This document shows positions 54,853 to 63,216 of a stretch of DNA of 64,000 nt, one piece after another. Position 1 is the first letter of the stretch; each line of letters opens with the position of its first letter. Position numbers and translations under genes: made by a program. The DNA is taken from the NCBI RefSeq assembly GCF_003600625.1, contig NZ_CP032489.1:310001-374000 (forward strand), read 5' to 3'. The stretch is from Arachidicoccus soli. GTDB taxonomy: Bacteria; Bacteroidota; Bacteroidia; Chitinophagales; Chitinophagaceae. The notes beneath the pieces are model-generated. The model ran no database searches. It was not told where the DNA came from and saw only the letters and a list, made by a program, of their open reading frames with translations.

Positions 54853-55881
54853 TTATTTTTCCCAAACTTTAAGTCCTTCAGAACAGTTAGCACAAATGTC
54901 GATATTTTTCCTGCCTGCCATTAACTCACTACGAAATTGTTTATAATTTTCATTGTGCCAGATTTCTTTAAAAGATTGATTTTTTAAATTTCCAAGTCTG
55001 TGCATCGCATCTTTATCAAAGCAACAAGGAACTACGAGTCCGTCCCAGGTGATTACGTTCGCTTGCCACAATTTCCAACAATGGTTTTTCAGGCCACTTT
55101 TTACCTGCATTTTACCCTTACTATCCTTTTTGTAACGACTGTATTTATCAATGGAAGGAATTAATTTATGTGGATCATTTTCATAATCATAAACTTGTGC
55201 AGTTTTAAATCTCACCTGGTCAACACCTATTTCTTTAGCTAAACGTTTTACATCTTCAATCTGATGCTCATTAGGTTTTACAACTAAGAATTGAAAAAAG
55301 ATAAATGGAGTTTTGCTATTCATTTCTTTTTTACATTTTACAATATTGCGTGCACCAGTCAATACTTTTTCCAAATGACCACCTACACGATATTGTTCGT
55401 AAACATCTTGTGTAGTTCCATCAATAGAAATGATGAGTCTATCTAATCCACTTTCAACAGTTTCTCTAGCTTTTTCTTCAGTAAGATAATGTGCATTGGT
55501 AGAGGTAGCGGTGTACATCCCCTTGTTGTTGGCGTATTTTACCATCTTTAAAAAGTCCGGATTAAGGTAAGGCTCACCCTGAAAATAAAATATTAAGTAT
55601 AATACTTCTTTATAAATCTCGTCAATAGTATCGGTGAAGAAATTGTTTTGAAGCATCCCCTTTGGCCTGGTAAATGCGCGTAAACCACTTGGGCATTCCG
55701 GGCAGCGTAAATTGCATGAAGTTGTAGGTTCAAAAGAAATGGAAATGGGAAAGCCCCATTGTATAGGTTTCTTTTTTATTTTGCTCAGTTGATAACTGGA
55801 CATCACTTTGATTACATTCCACGCGCGGCGAAACGTAAGCTTTCTTAAGAGGTTTACACTATCTTTTAAATTAAAATACAT
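54853..55881 (-). CDS. Radical SAM/SPASM protein
   Basis: 342 residues. The radical SAM cluster cysteines are Cys56, Cys60 and Cys63 in CNLRCPEC, followed by FQGEPYLNP, and a SPASM-type C-terminal cysteine set (CCFDKD, then ICANCSEG) that would hold an auxiliary cluster. The CPSG after the third Cys differs from sulfatase-maturing enzymes, which carry YCYY. No precursor peptide is seen near. Its mRNA may be nearly leaderless: TACATTTG ends four bases before the ATG. Substrate unknown. Confidence 0.88.
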   Translation of the reverse strand: MYFNLKDSVNLLRKLTFRRAWNVIKVMSSYQLSKIKKKPIQWGFPISISFEPTTSCNLRCPECPSGLRAFTRPKGMLQNNFFTDTIDEIYKEVLYLIFYFQGEPYLNPDFLKMVKYANNKGMYTATSTNAHYLTEEKARETVESGLDRLIISIDGTTQDVYEQYRVGGHLEKVLTGARNIVKCKKEMNSKTPFIFFQFLVVKPNEHQIEDVKRLAKEIGVDQVRFKTAQVYDYENDPHKLIPSIDKYSRYKKDSKGKMQVKSGLKNHCWKLWQANVITWDGLVVPCCFDKDAMHRLGNLKNQSFKEIWHNENYKQFRSELMAGRKNIDICANCSEGLKVWEK

Positions 55882-55885
55882 CGTA

Positions 55886-55893
55886 CAAATGTA
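55886..55893 (-). promoter_or_regulatory. Predicted leaderless -7 element before radical SAM gene
   Basis: The minus strand TACATTTG matches TAnnTTTG exactly and ends four bases before the ATG at 55881. No -33 TTTG is seen at normal spacing. Confidence 0.4.
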
Positions 55894-56104
55894 ATATTTA
55901 TCACCGAGTTTTAATAGATTGAATTATAACTAAGGAATGTTTGAGTGCTAATGTAATTAAATAATAGGAAAAGTCCCGTTTTGTCTATTTAAAATGCGCT
56001 TATTTTCTTCAGCCTCCAAAATTTTACAGAGATAATATTAGCGATTTTGCTTTTTTCTTTGAGGAAGAAACCATTATCTTCGTAAGCGTAAAAAATAAAT
56101 TTCG

Positions 56105-57193
56105 GTGGAAAAGAATGATCATCATTATGTGATAATATTGGCAGGTGGTATAGGAAGTAGGCTTTGGCCTAAAAGTTTGATAGCAAAGCCTAAACAATTT
56201 CTGGATATATTAAATATTGGCAAGACATTAATACAACAGACTTACGAGCGTTTTGTCCCTTTCATCAAGAAGGAAAATATTTTTGTTATTACTCATCAGG
56301 ATTATCTGAGGTTTGCACAACAACAATTACCTGATTTGGCCATTGAAAATATATTGGTTGAGCCCAGCAGAAAAAGTACAGCTCCCTGTGTTACTTATAT
56401 CTCGATGAAACTTATGGCACGTGATCCGGAAGCAAATCTTATTATAGCACCCAGCGATCATATAATTTTTGATACGGAAGTTTTTTCGCAATTTGTATTG
56501 ACTGCCTTGGATTTTTCTGCCCATTTAAATTCTCTTGTTACATTGGGTATAAAACCACTTTACCCAAATACAGGCTACGGGTATATTCAATATGAAACAC
56601 GTGAAGTGGCTTCAGATATTTATAAAGTAAAAACATTTACAGAAAAGCCCAATTTGGAATTAGCAAAGGTTTTTATAGAGAGTGGAGAGTTTTTATGGAA
56701 TTCTGGTATCTTCATTTGGCGCGCGAAGAGTGTTTTGAAAGCAATTGAAAAACATTTGCCGGAATTGTATGAGATTTTTGATGCAGAAAAAGAATATTTA
56801 AATACACCGCAGGAACGGGAAGCTCTTGATAGAATATACCCTCTTTGCACCAATATTTCCATTGATTTTGCCATAATGGAAAAATCTGAAAATGTATATG
56901 TAATACCTTCTTCATTTGGCTGGAGTGATTTGGGAACCTGGAATAGTACTTATGAGAATTTAGAGAAGGACTATTTAGGGAATGCTGTACATGGAAAACA
57001 TATTTTGGTGATTGATGCGACTAAATGCATGATTAGCGCTAATAATAATAAGTTAGTGGTACTACAAGGGTTAGACGACTTTATAGTAATAGATACGCCT
57101 GAAACATTACTTGTTTGCAAAAAGGATAAAGAACAGGAAATAAAAGATTATATAGCAGAAGTAAAAAGAAATTTTGACGAAGATTATTTATAA
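56105..57193 (+). CDS. manC: Mannose-1-phosphate guanylyltransferase
   Basis: 362 residues, nucleotidyltransferase that makes GDP-mannose. ILAGGIGSRLWPKS at 11-24 is the GTP-binding signature, followed by APSDHI, LGIKPLYPNTGYGYIQ, TFTEKPNLELAK and FGWSDLGTWNS. It is the single-domain form lacking a phosphomannose isomerase tail. The start is GTG at 56105; an in-frame stop lies three codons upstream and no ATG is available. Makes sugar donor for envelope glycans; substrate comes from phosphomannomutase. Confidence 0.93.
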   Translation: MEKNDHHYVIILAGGIGSRLWPKSLIAKPKQFLDILNIGKTLIQQTYERFVPFIKKENIFVITHQDYLRFAQQQLPDLAIENILVEPSRKSTAPCVTYISMKLMARDPEANLIIAPSDHIIFDTEVFSQFVLTALDFSAHLNSLVTLGIKPLYPNTGYGYIQYETREVASDIYKVKTFTEKPNLELAKVFIESGEFLWNSGIFIWRAKSVLKAIEKHLPELYEIFDAEKEYLNTPQEREALDRIYPLCTNISIDFAIMEKSENVYVIPSSFGWSDLGTWNSTYENLEKDYLGNAVHGKHILVIDATKCMISANNNKLVVLQGLDDFIVIDTPETLLVCKKDKEQEIKDYIAEVKRNFDEDYL

Positions 57194-57644
57194 TTCTGTA
57201 CAATGATTAAATCGTAAATCGAAATAATTTGCGCTGTTACTTTTTCAGAATTATAATTAGGTAGTGCGTTGGTAGCAATTTAGAAGAGATTGTTGTTGGA
57301 GTATTATAATATTTCGTACCAATGGGTAATTACATTCATGGGTGTTTCTTCACCTCATGAAGGAGGCAAATAGGCTATGGATGAAGCTTCTCATCACTCA
57401 GACGAAGATTTTAAATAAGACTTCTGAAAAGTAGCGCAAGCCGATGGAATACGAAGCCAATTTATTGATAGCCGATCAGCTGTTCTCCATCAAGTGTTCT
57501 AATAAAAATAATCTTTCTACTATTTATCAATGTTCCTTGAAAAATAACGAAAAATACCTTTCTTAAAATAAGTAAATGAAATAATGATGCAAACGTTATT
57601 ATTTAGTTTACACAGATAATTACCCACTTATTAATTTGGTAAAA
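57194..57644. other. 451-base interval between manC and fabH
   Basis: No intact gene. A decayed frame at 57284-57502 is listed separately. The rest is AT-rich, without an obvious hairpin terminator or promoter. Confidence 0.5.
57284..57502 (+). pseudogene. Possible decayed ORF, unknown
   Basis: One frame reads as protein-like sequence broken by three stops: WVITFMGVSSPHEGGK, stop, AMDEASHHSDEDFK, stop, DF, stop, then KVAQADGIRSQFIDSRSAVL. Composition fits a former protein but I do not recognise it, and chance is possible. Confidence 0.25.
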
Positions 57645-58634
57645 TTAATAAGCCCACTTAATATAAGTGGCTCCCCAAGTAAAACCGCCACCAAATGCTG
57701 CTAGAACAATATTATCTCCTTTTTTCAATTTACTTTCCCATTCCCACAAACAAAGAGGTATAGTGGCTGCAGTAGTGTTACCGTATTTATGAATATTTAT
57801 CATCACTTTTTCTTCTGCCAAGCCTATTCTAGAACGTGTCGCATCTATTATGCGTAAGTTGGCTTGGTGAGGCACCAACCAATCAATATCATCTCCGGTT
57901 AAATTATTTTTCTCTAAAAGCTCTTGACTTACATCTGCCATTCCGGTAACAGCAAATTTAAATACGTGTTTCCCTTCTTGATAAATAAAATGATCACCAG
58001 CAGTTACAGTTTCGATGCTTGCGGGCTTAGCAGAGCCACCGGCTTTCATATGTAAATAATCTTTTCCAGAGCCGTCACTTTTTAATATCGCATCAATTAT
58101 ACCATTCTCGTCAGTACTGGGTTCTAATAATACTGCCCCCGCACCGTCTCCGAAAATAATACAGGTGGTACGATCGGTATAATCTACAATAGAACTCATT
58201 TTGTCAACACCTACAACAATTACTTTTTTATAACGCCCACTTTCGATAAATGCAGTCCCTACACTTAATGCATAAATGAATCCACTACAAGCCGCACTTA
58301 AGTCAAATCCAAAAGCATTTGTTGCTCCTATTTTATGCCCAATTAAATTAGCAGTAGCTGGGAAAAGCATATCCGGCGTCACTGTTGCGCAGACAATGCA
58401 ATCAATCTCCTTTGGGTCAATATTCTTTTTGCGTAAAATCTCTTGGACTGCTGGCACAGCCATGTCACTGCTTGCTGCTCCAGGGGTTCTTAATATCCTT
58501 CTTTCTTTGATGCCTGTGCGAGTAGTAATCCACTCATCAGAGGTATCGATCATTTTTTCTAAATCACTATTGGTTAGTTTCGTTTCAGGCACATATCCGC
58601 CAACGGAAGTAATTGCAGCACTAATTTTATTCAT
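57645..58634 (-). CDS. fabH: Beta-ketoacyl-ACP synthase III
   Basis: Starts fatty acid synthesis by condensing acetyl-CoA (or a branched acyl-CoA) with malonyl-ACP. 329 residues from ATG 58632-58634 ([13 protein letters not shown]). The triad is Cys116 in DLSAACSGF, His in [10 protein letters not shown] and Asn in HKYGNTTAA. The frame is open 18 codons upstream but that part is not family-like. A promoter TTTC-N20-TACTTTTG lies at 58686-58717. Confidence 0.95.
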   Translation of the reverse strand: MNKISAAITSVGGYVPETKLTNSDLEKMIDTSDEWITTRTGIKERRILRTPGAASSDMAVPAVQEILRKKNIDPKEIDCIVCATVTPDMLFPATANLIGHKIGATNAFGFDLSAACSGFIYALSVGTAFIESGRYKKVIVVGVDKMSSIVDYTDRTTCIIFGDGAGAVLLEPSTDENGIIDAILKSDGSGKDYLHMKAGGSAKPASIETVTAGDHFIYQEGKHVFKFAVTGMADVSQELLEKNNLTGDDIDWLVPHQANLRIIDATRSRIGLAEEKVMINIHKYGNTTAATIPLCLWEWESKLKKGDNIVLAAFGGGFTWGATYIKWAY

Positions 58635-58685
58635 TCGTAAATTATTTTGTATATTTTCTTTATAAAAGAAAAGAAAATAAAGGCT

Positions 58686-58717
58686 CAAAAGTATTTAAAA
58701 CAATTGAAAAGTAGAAA
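58686..58717 (-). promoter_or_regulatory. Predicted promoter of fabH
   Basis: The minus strand has TTTC (58714-58717), 20 bases, then TACTTTTG (58686-58693), an exact -7 element. Leader about 45 bases. Confidence 0.5.
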
Positions 58718-58908
58718 TTGTTGTGTCACTTTTATACCCATACTAAGTAATAACCATTTGTCTGAATGCATCAGGATGGCATGTTGCGTTGCATAAAAAA
58801 AGCCTTTATAAAGATGTAAATTTGACATATAAGTAGCATTTATTCTGGAATCTTGAATAACACAATCGTTTGATTAATATAACATAGATTTTTCCACGAA
58901 AAAAAAAT

Positions 58909-58942
58909 TAAATTTGAATGCTCATTTATTTTAATAAATGAG
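58909..58942 (+). promoter_or_regulatory. -7 element and palindromic operator before sulfatase 2
   Basis: TAAATTTG (58909-58916) is an exact -7 element. Three bases on lies a perfect 10-bp inverted repeat, CTCATTTATT (58921-58930), two T, then AATAAATGAG (58933-58942), on the transcription start. It could be an operator or an mRNA hairpin. An 11-mer GCTCATTTATT including the left arm recurs before sulfatase 3. Confidence 0.5.
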
Positions 58943-58970
58943 ATTGTGTTATCACTTACAAAATGAAAAA

Positions 58971-60488
58971 ATGAAAAAATCGATTCTATTATCTTTTTTT
59001 TGTGTTGCAATGCTCCTATTGCATGCCCAACAACGTCCCAATGTGTTGATATTATATGCAGATGATTTAGGATATGGCGACCTCAGTTGTTATGGTGCGC
59101 AACATATTTCTACACCGCGTATTGACTGGCTTGCTGAAAATGGATTACGTTTCACAAATGCACACTGTACCGGGTCTACCTGTACGCCTTCACGCTTTTC
59201 TATCCTTTCCGGAAGATATGCATGGCGTAAAAAAGGAACGAACATTCTTCCCGGCAATGCCAATCTCACGATTCCTACAGATATTACCACTCTGCCGAAA
59301 GTCTTCCAACATGCGGGCTATACGACTGCAGTAGTAGGTAAATGGCATCTTGGATTGGGCGATACATTTCCGATAGATTGGAACAAAGAGGTAACACCAG
59401 GTCCCAAAGAAGTAGGCTTTGATTATTCTTTTATTTTCCCGGCGACCGCCGACCGTACACCTACTGTGTTTATGGAAAATGGAACTATACTGGGATTGGA
59501 TAGTTTAGATCCTATTCAGGTGAATTATAAACATGCTTATCCTGGAGAGCTTACAGGCAAGAATCATCCTGAAATGTTAAAGATCAAAAGCTCACAGGGG
59601 CACGATGGACATATCGTTAATGGTATTGGTCGTATAGGCTTTATGGAGGGAGGTAAGCGTGCGGAATGGACAGATGAAGAACTAGGCTATACTTTCAACA
59701 CAAAGGCAATAGACTTTATAGATCAAAGCCTTCAAGAAAAGAAACCCTTCTTTCTGTATTATGCTATTCACAATATTCATGTACCTCGTATGCCGGGGAC
59801 AGCTTTTAAAGGTAAAAGTCAATTAGGCTATCGCGGGGATGCTATTTTAGAAATGAATCATAGCGTTGGAGTTATCTTAGATGCATTGAAAGATCGTGGG
59901 TTACTAGAGAACACCATTATTATTTTCAGTAGTGATAATGGTCCTGTATTGGATGATGGGTATTTTGATAATTCTGCAGAAACTGCTGCCAAACTGGGTT
60001 ACAAGCCTGCAGGAATATATCGTGGTGGAAAATATAGCGCTTTGGAAGGCGGCACCCGCATACCTTTTATCGTTTATTGGCCAAAGCATGTAAAACCAAA
60101 TACAGTTTCCAATGCCTTGTTCACTCAAGTAGACTTAATGGCTTCTTTTGCCAAAATGTTACATGAAAAATTGCCTCTTAATGAATTCACAGATAGTCGC
60201 GATTATTTTACCACAATGATTGGAAAGAGCGATAGAGACCGCAATTATATTATAGAACAACCGGAAAATATGGCACTTTGTATTGTGAAAGATGGCTGGA
60301 AATATTTGACCCCCGCGAATGGCCCTGCTATATTACCTGGCGTAAATATTGAAAGTGGCATAAGTCAAGAAGATCAATTGTACAATCTTAAAAATGATCC
60401 ACGTGAATTACACAATCTTGCAAGAGCGTATCCCCAAAAAGTTGCAGAGTTGAAAAAGCTATTAGAAAAGACAAAAGCAGAAATGTAA
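58971..60488 (+). CDS. Sulfatase 2, S1 family, Cys type
   Basis: 505 residues from ATG 58971, with a signal peptide MKKSILLSFFCVAMLLLHAQ. The formylglycine sulfatase signature is complete: metal pair DD at 31-32 in ADDLGYGDLSCYG, Cys71 in TCTPSR, GKWHLG and IIFSSDNGPVLDDG. It should hydrolyse a sulfate ester outside the cytoplasm; N-acetylglucosamine-6-sulfatase or arylsulfatase groups are similar but I cannot choose. Followed by sulfatase 3 after 131 bases. Confidence 0.92.
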   Translation: MKKSILLSFFCVAMLLLHAQQRPNVLILYADDLGYGDLSCYGAQHISTPRIDWLAENGLRFTNAHCTGSTCTPSRFSILSGRYAWRKKGTNILPGNANLTIPTDITTLPKVFQHAGYTTAVVGKWHLGLGDTFPIDWNKEVTPGPKEVGFDYSFIFPATADRTPTVFMENGTILGLDSLDPIQVNYKHAYPGELTGKNHPEMLKIKSSQGHDGHIVNGIGRIGFMEGGKRAEWTDEELGYTFNTKAIDFIDQSLQEKKPFFLYYAIHNIHVPRMPGTAFKGKSQLGYRGDAILEMNHSVGVILDALKDRGLLENTIIIFSSDNGPVLDDGYFDNSAETAAKLGYKPAGIYRGGKYSALEGGTRIPFIVYWPKHVKPNTVSNALFTQVDLMASFAKMLHEKLPLNEFTDSRDYFTTMIGKSDRDRNYIIEQPENMALCIVKDGWKYLTPANGPAILPGVNIESGISQEDQLYNLKNDPRELHNLARAYPQKVAELKKLLEKTKAEM

Positions 60489-60571
60489 TTGTTTGAACTA
60501 AATTTAAACGACTAAATGATAATAGTTCTGCAAAAGACAAATGACAGGAGAGTATTCATTTTATTTGTGGC

Positions 60572-60582
60572 GCTCATTTATT
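60572..60582 (+). promoter_or_regulatory. Shared 11-mer before sulfatase 3
   Basis: GCTCATTTATT occurs four bases after TTTATTTG (a near -7 box at 60560-60567), as it does three bases after the -7 box of sulfatase 2. Only the left half-site is kept here. Confidence 0.35.
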
Positions 60583-60619
60583 AAATTGTATATTCAAAAG
60601 GTTTTAATTAAAAAAGAAA

Positions 60620-62164
60620 ATGAATAAAAAGACAAGTTTTCTATTCTTCCTATTACTAATAAGTTTTGCGGGAAAAACCTATGCTCAAAAAAATAGTACT
60701 TCAAAACCCAATATTATTTTCTTTTTGGTAGATGATATGGGCTGGCAAGATAGTTCTGTTCCTTTTTGGGATAGCACCACTACCCAAAACAAAAAGTTTC
60801 AAACGCCGAATATGGTGCAGTTTGCTACCACTGCCGAAAAGTTTACAAATGCCTATTCGACACCCATATGTACACCCTCCCGTGTAAGTTTAATGACAGG
60901 GATGAATGCGGCCCGCCATCGAGTAACCAATTGGACAGCCTATAAAAATCGGTCTGTAGATGCGAGAGACAGTTTGTTAGCTGTGCCTAAATGGAATGTG
61001 AATGGCTTATCGCCTAAACCGCAAGAAAGGAGTGTAGTGGCAACACCCTTGGCTCAGGTACTAGAAGATAACGGATACTTTACGATTCAATGTGGTAAAG
61101 CACATTTTGGGGCTTATGGTACAATCGGTGCCAATCCACTGAACCTCGGGTTTACGAAAAATATTGGAGGCAGTGCAGCAGGCAACCCTGCATCTTATTT
61201 GGCAGAAGATGATTTTGGATGGAACCCGAAGCATTTTAATATAAAAGCGGATATTCCGAATATGAAAGAATATTGGGGAACTAAAACCTTTCTTACCGAA
61301 GATCTTGCCCAATCGGCTATGCGCGAATTAGACACGGCACAAATGCTAGACAAACCATTCTTTTTATACATGGCACATTATGCCGTGCACTTGCCATATA
61401 ATGTAGATAAAAGATTTATACAAAAATATATAGACGAAGGCTATACCAAACCCGAAGCTGCCTATTGCGCATTGGTAGAAGGTATGGATAAAAGTTTAGG
61501 AGAATTGCTGAATTATTTAAAACAACATCATCTGGAAAAAAATACCATAGTGGTTTTCATGTCAGATAATGGAGGTTATTCACATGCACCCAGAGAAGGC
61601 AAAGATAATACGCAGAACTATCCCTTAAAAGGGGGTAAAGGTTCTTTGTACGAAGGAGGCATTCGTGAACCGATGATGGTACGTTGGCCTGGCGTTACAA
61701 CAGCAGGGACAGTAAGTAAACAATACACCATTATGGAAGATTTTTATCCTACACTTTTAGAGATGGCAGGCATCCGGCATTACAAAACTATCCAAAGGAT
61801 AGATGGTGAATCGATGGTTCCCTATCTTAAAAACCCAAAGGCTGTAAATGATAAGCGAGTATTGGTTTGGAATTACCCTAATGACTGGACAGGAGGGAAT
61901 TGGGGAGAGGACAACTCCTTTATGACCGCCATTCGAAAAGGTGATTGGAAACTCATATATTTTGAAAAATATGGTAGACTTGAATTGTATAATATTAAAG
62001 ACGATATTAAGGAGCAAAACGATCTTGCTAAAAAATACCCCCAAAGAGTAAAAGAATTGGCAAAGTTGTTAACGAAGAAATTGAAAGAAGAAGGAGGCCA
62101 GTTACCTATAATAAAGGCTACCGGTAAAACTGTTCCTTATCCAGATGAGATTGGTAATAGTTAG
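60620..62164 (+). CDS. Sulfatase 3, S1 family, Cys type
   Basis: 514 residues with a signal peptide (FLFFLLLISFAGKTYAQ). The catalytic Cys84 lies in ICTPSRVSLMTG, the metal pair is DD at 38-39, and VVFMSDNGGYSH and GKAHFG follow in family order. Different enough from sulfatase 2 (different spacing and insertions) that a separate substrate or position is likely. Followed by a good terminator. Confidence 0.92.
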   Translation: MNKKTSFLFFLLLISFAGKTYAQKNSTSKPNIIFFLVDDMGWQDSSVPFWDSTTTQNKKFQTPNMVQFATTAEKFTNAYSTPICTPSRVSLMTGMNAARHRVTNWTAYKNRSVDARDSLLAVPKWNVNGLSPKPQERSVVATPLAQVLEDNGYFTIQCGKAHFGAYGTIGANPLNLGFTKNIGGSAAGNPASYLAEDDFGWNPKHFNIKADIPNMKEYWGTKTFLTEDLAQSAMRELDTAQMLDKPFFLYMAHYAVHLPYNVDKRFIQKYIDEGYTKPEAAYCALVEGMDKSLGELLNYLKQHHLEKNTIVVFMSDNGGYSHAPREGKDNTQNYPLKGGKGSLYEGGIREPMMVRWPGVTTAGTVSKQYTIMEDFYPTLLEMAGIRHYKTIQRIDGESMVPYLKNPKAVNDKRVLVWNYPNDWTGGNWGEDNSFMTAIRKGDWKLIYFEKYGRLELYNIKDDIKEQNDLAKKYPQRVKELAKLLTKKLKEEGGQLPIIKATGKTVPYPDEIGNS

Positions 62165-62189
62165 GTTAGTAAGTATAATCTTAAAAATT

Positions 62190-62228
62190 AATGCCCTTAG
62201 AATCTATTTCAGGGGCATTCGTTTTTTT
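62190..62228 (+). terminator. Terminator downstream of sulfatase 3
   Basis: AATGCCC (62190-62196) pairs with GGGCATT (62213-62219), followed by CG and seven T at 62222-62228. Confidence 0.75.
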
Positions 62229-62302
62229 CAATAGTAAGAGGCGAGGTTCGATTACACAAAGCGGTGGAGTTCTTGTCAATATTTTAGTATCTCTTTTTCA
62301 TG

Positions 62303-62310
62303 TACTTTTG
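62303..62310 (+). promoter_or_regulatory. Predicted -7 element of the enoyl-CoA hydratase gene
   Basis: TACTTTTG is an exact match, with TTTT (62282-62285) 17 bases upstream as a weak -33. The ATG is 19 bases on. Confidence 0.4.
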
Positions 62311-62329
62311 AAACAAATGAAAAAGCTTT

Positions 62330-63091
62330 ATGAATATAGATCTTATAATAGAAAATAAAATTGCAATCATAACGATTAATCGCCCTGAGAGCCTTAATGC
62401 ATTAAACAGACAAACTTTGCAAGAGATTAGTGTAGCACTCTCGGAAGCGGAAAAAAACCTTTCTGCTAGAGTGATTGTAATTACCGGCGGCGGAGAAAAA
62501 TCCTTTGTAGCAGGAGCAGATATTAAAGAATTTGCTGATTATAATACTAAAGAAGGAACAAAAATGGCACGTGATGGGCAAGCGAACGTTTTTGATAAGA
62601 TTGAAAATCTAAGGAAGCCTGTAATTGCTGCTATCAACGGATTTGCTTTAGGTGGTGGGTTAGAACTTGCATTGGCATGTCATATTCGTTATGCTTCAGA
62701 AAATGCCAAATTAGGATTTCCAGAAGCTGCTTTAGGGCTTATTCCCGGCTATGGCGGAACACAGAGGCTGCCTAAAATAGTAGGGAAAGGTTTAGCCAAT
62801 GAGCTTATATTTTCTTCTAAAATGATATCTGCACAAAAAGCAAAAGAGATAGGGTTGGTGAATGAAATATTTCCTTTATCCGAATTGATGGATAAAACAA
62901 AAGAATTGGCTAATACTATTGCTAAGAACTCGCCATTAGCTATTACAGAAGCTATTGCTGCAATAAATGCCTCAGACACGGAACAAGGATTTGAAAAAGA
63001 AATTAACGCCTTTGGAATGCTTTTCGAATCGGAGGATAAAAAAGAAGGGGTCACTGCATTTTTGGCAAAACGCAAACCAAATTTTAATTAG
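62330..63091 (+). CDS. Enoyl-CoA hydratase
   Basis: 253 residues of the crotonase fold. The oxyanion hole residues are in SFVAGADIKEF and ALGGGLELALACHIRYA, and the catalytic glutamates in AKLGFPEAALGLIPGYGGTQRL. This set fits a true short-chain enoyl-CoA hydratase acting in beta-oxidation or in amino acid breakdown. Methylisocitrate lyase follows 125 bases on, so a link with propionyl-CoA metabolism is possible but not shown. Confidence 0.92.
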   Translation: MNIDLIIENKIAIITINRPESLNALNRQTLQEISVALSEAEKNLSARVIVITGGGEKSFVAGADIKEFADYNTKEGTKMARDGQANVFDKIENLRKPVIAAINGFALGGGLELALACHIRYASENAKLGFPEAALGLIPGYGGTQRLPKIVGKGLANELIFSSKMISAQKAKEIGLVNEIFPLSELMDKTKELANTIAKNSPLAITEAIAAINASDTEQGFEKEINAFGMLFESEDKKEGVTAFLAKRKPNFN

Positions 63092-63216
63092 TTATAAATA
63101 ATCCAAACTTCTGCCAAGAAAGGATGTTTTATTATTTTAGCATACATTTGTTAGTATTGAGAAAGTTGATAAAATTTTCATCATTTTGTGTCCTAATATT
63201 TTCAATGTAATTTTTT

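Larger units (their letters stand above)
58635..58970. other. 336-base divergent interval between fabH and sulfatase 2
   Basis: Holds the fabH promoter (58686-58717) on one side and the -7 element and palindrome (58909-58942) of sulfatase 2 on the other. Nothing else is recognised between about 58720 and 58905. Confidence 0.5.

Noticed and set aside
54853-55881. Radical SAM protein as the sulfatase-maturing enzyme for the three Cys sulfatases
   Set aside because: The cluster motif is CNLRCPEC followed by PSG, not the CxYCYY type, and the C-terminal cysteine set suggests one auxiliary cluster instead of two.
47467-62164. Sulfatases and GH genes as one polysaccharide utilisation locus
   Set aside because: No SusC/SusD pair or regulator is present, and unrelated genes and an IS separate them.
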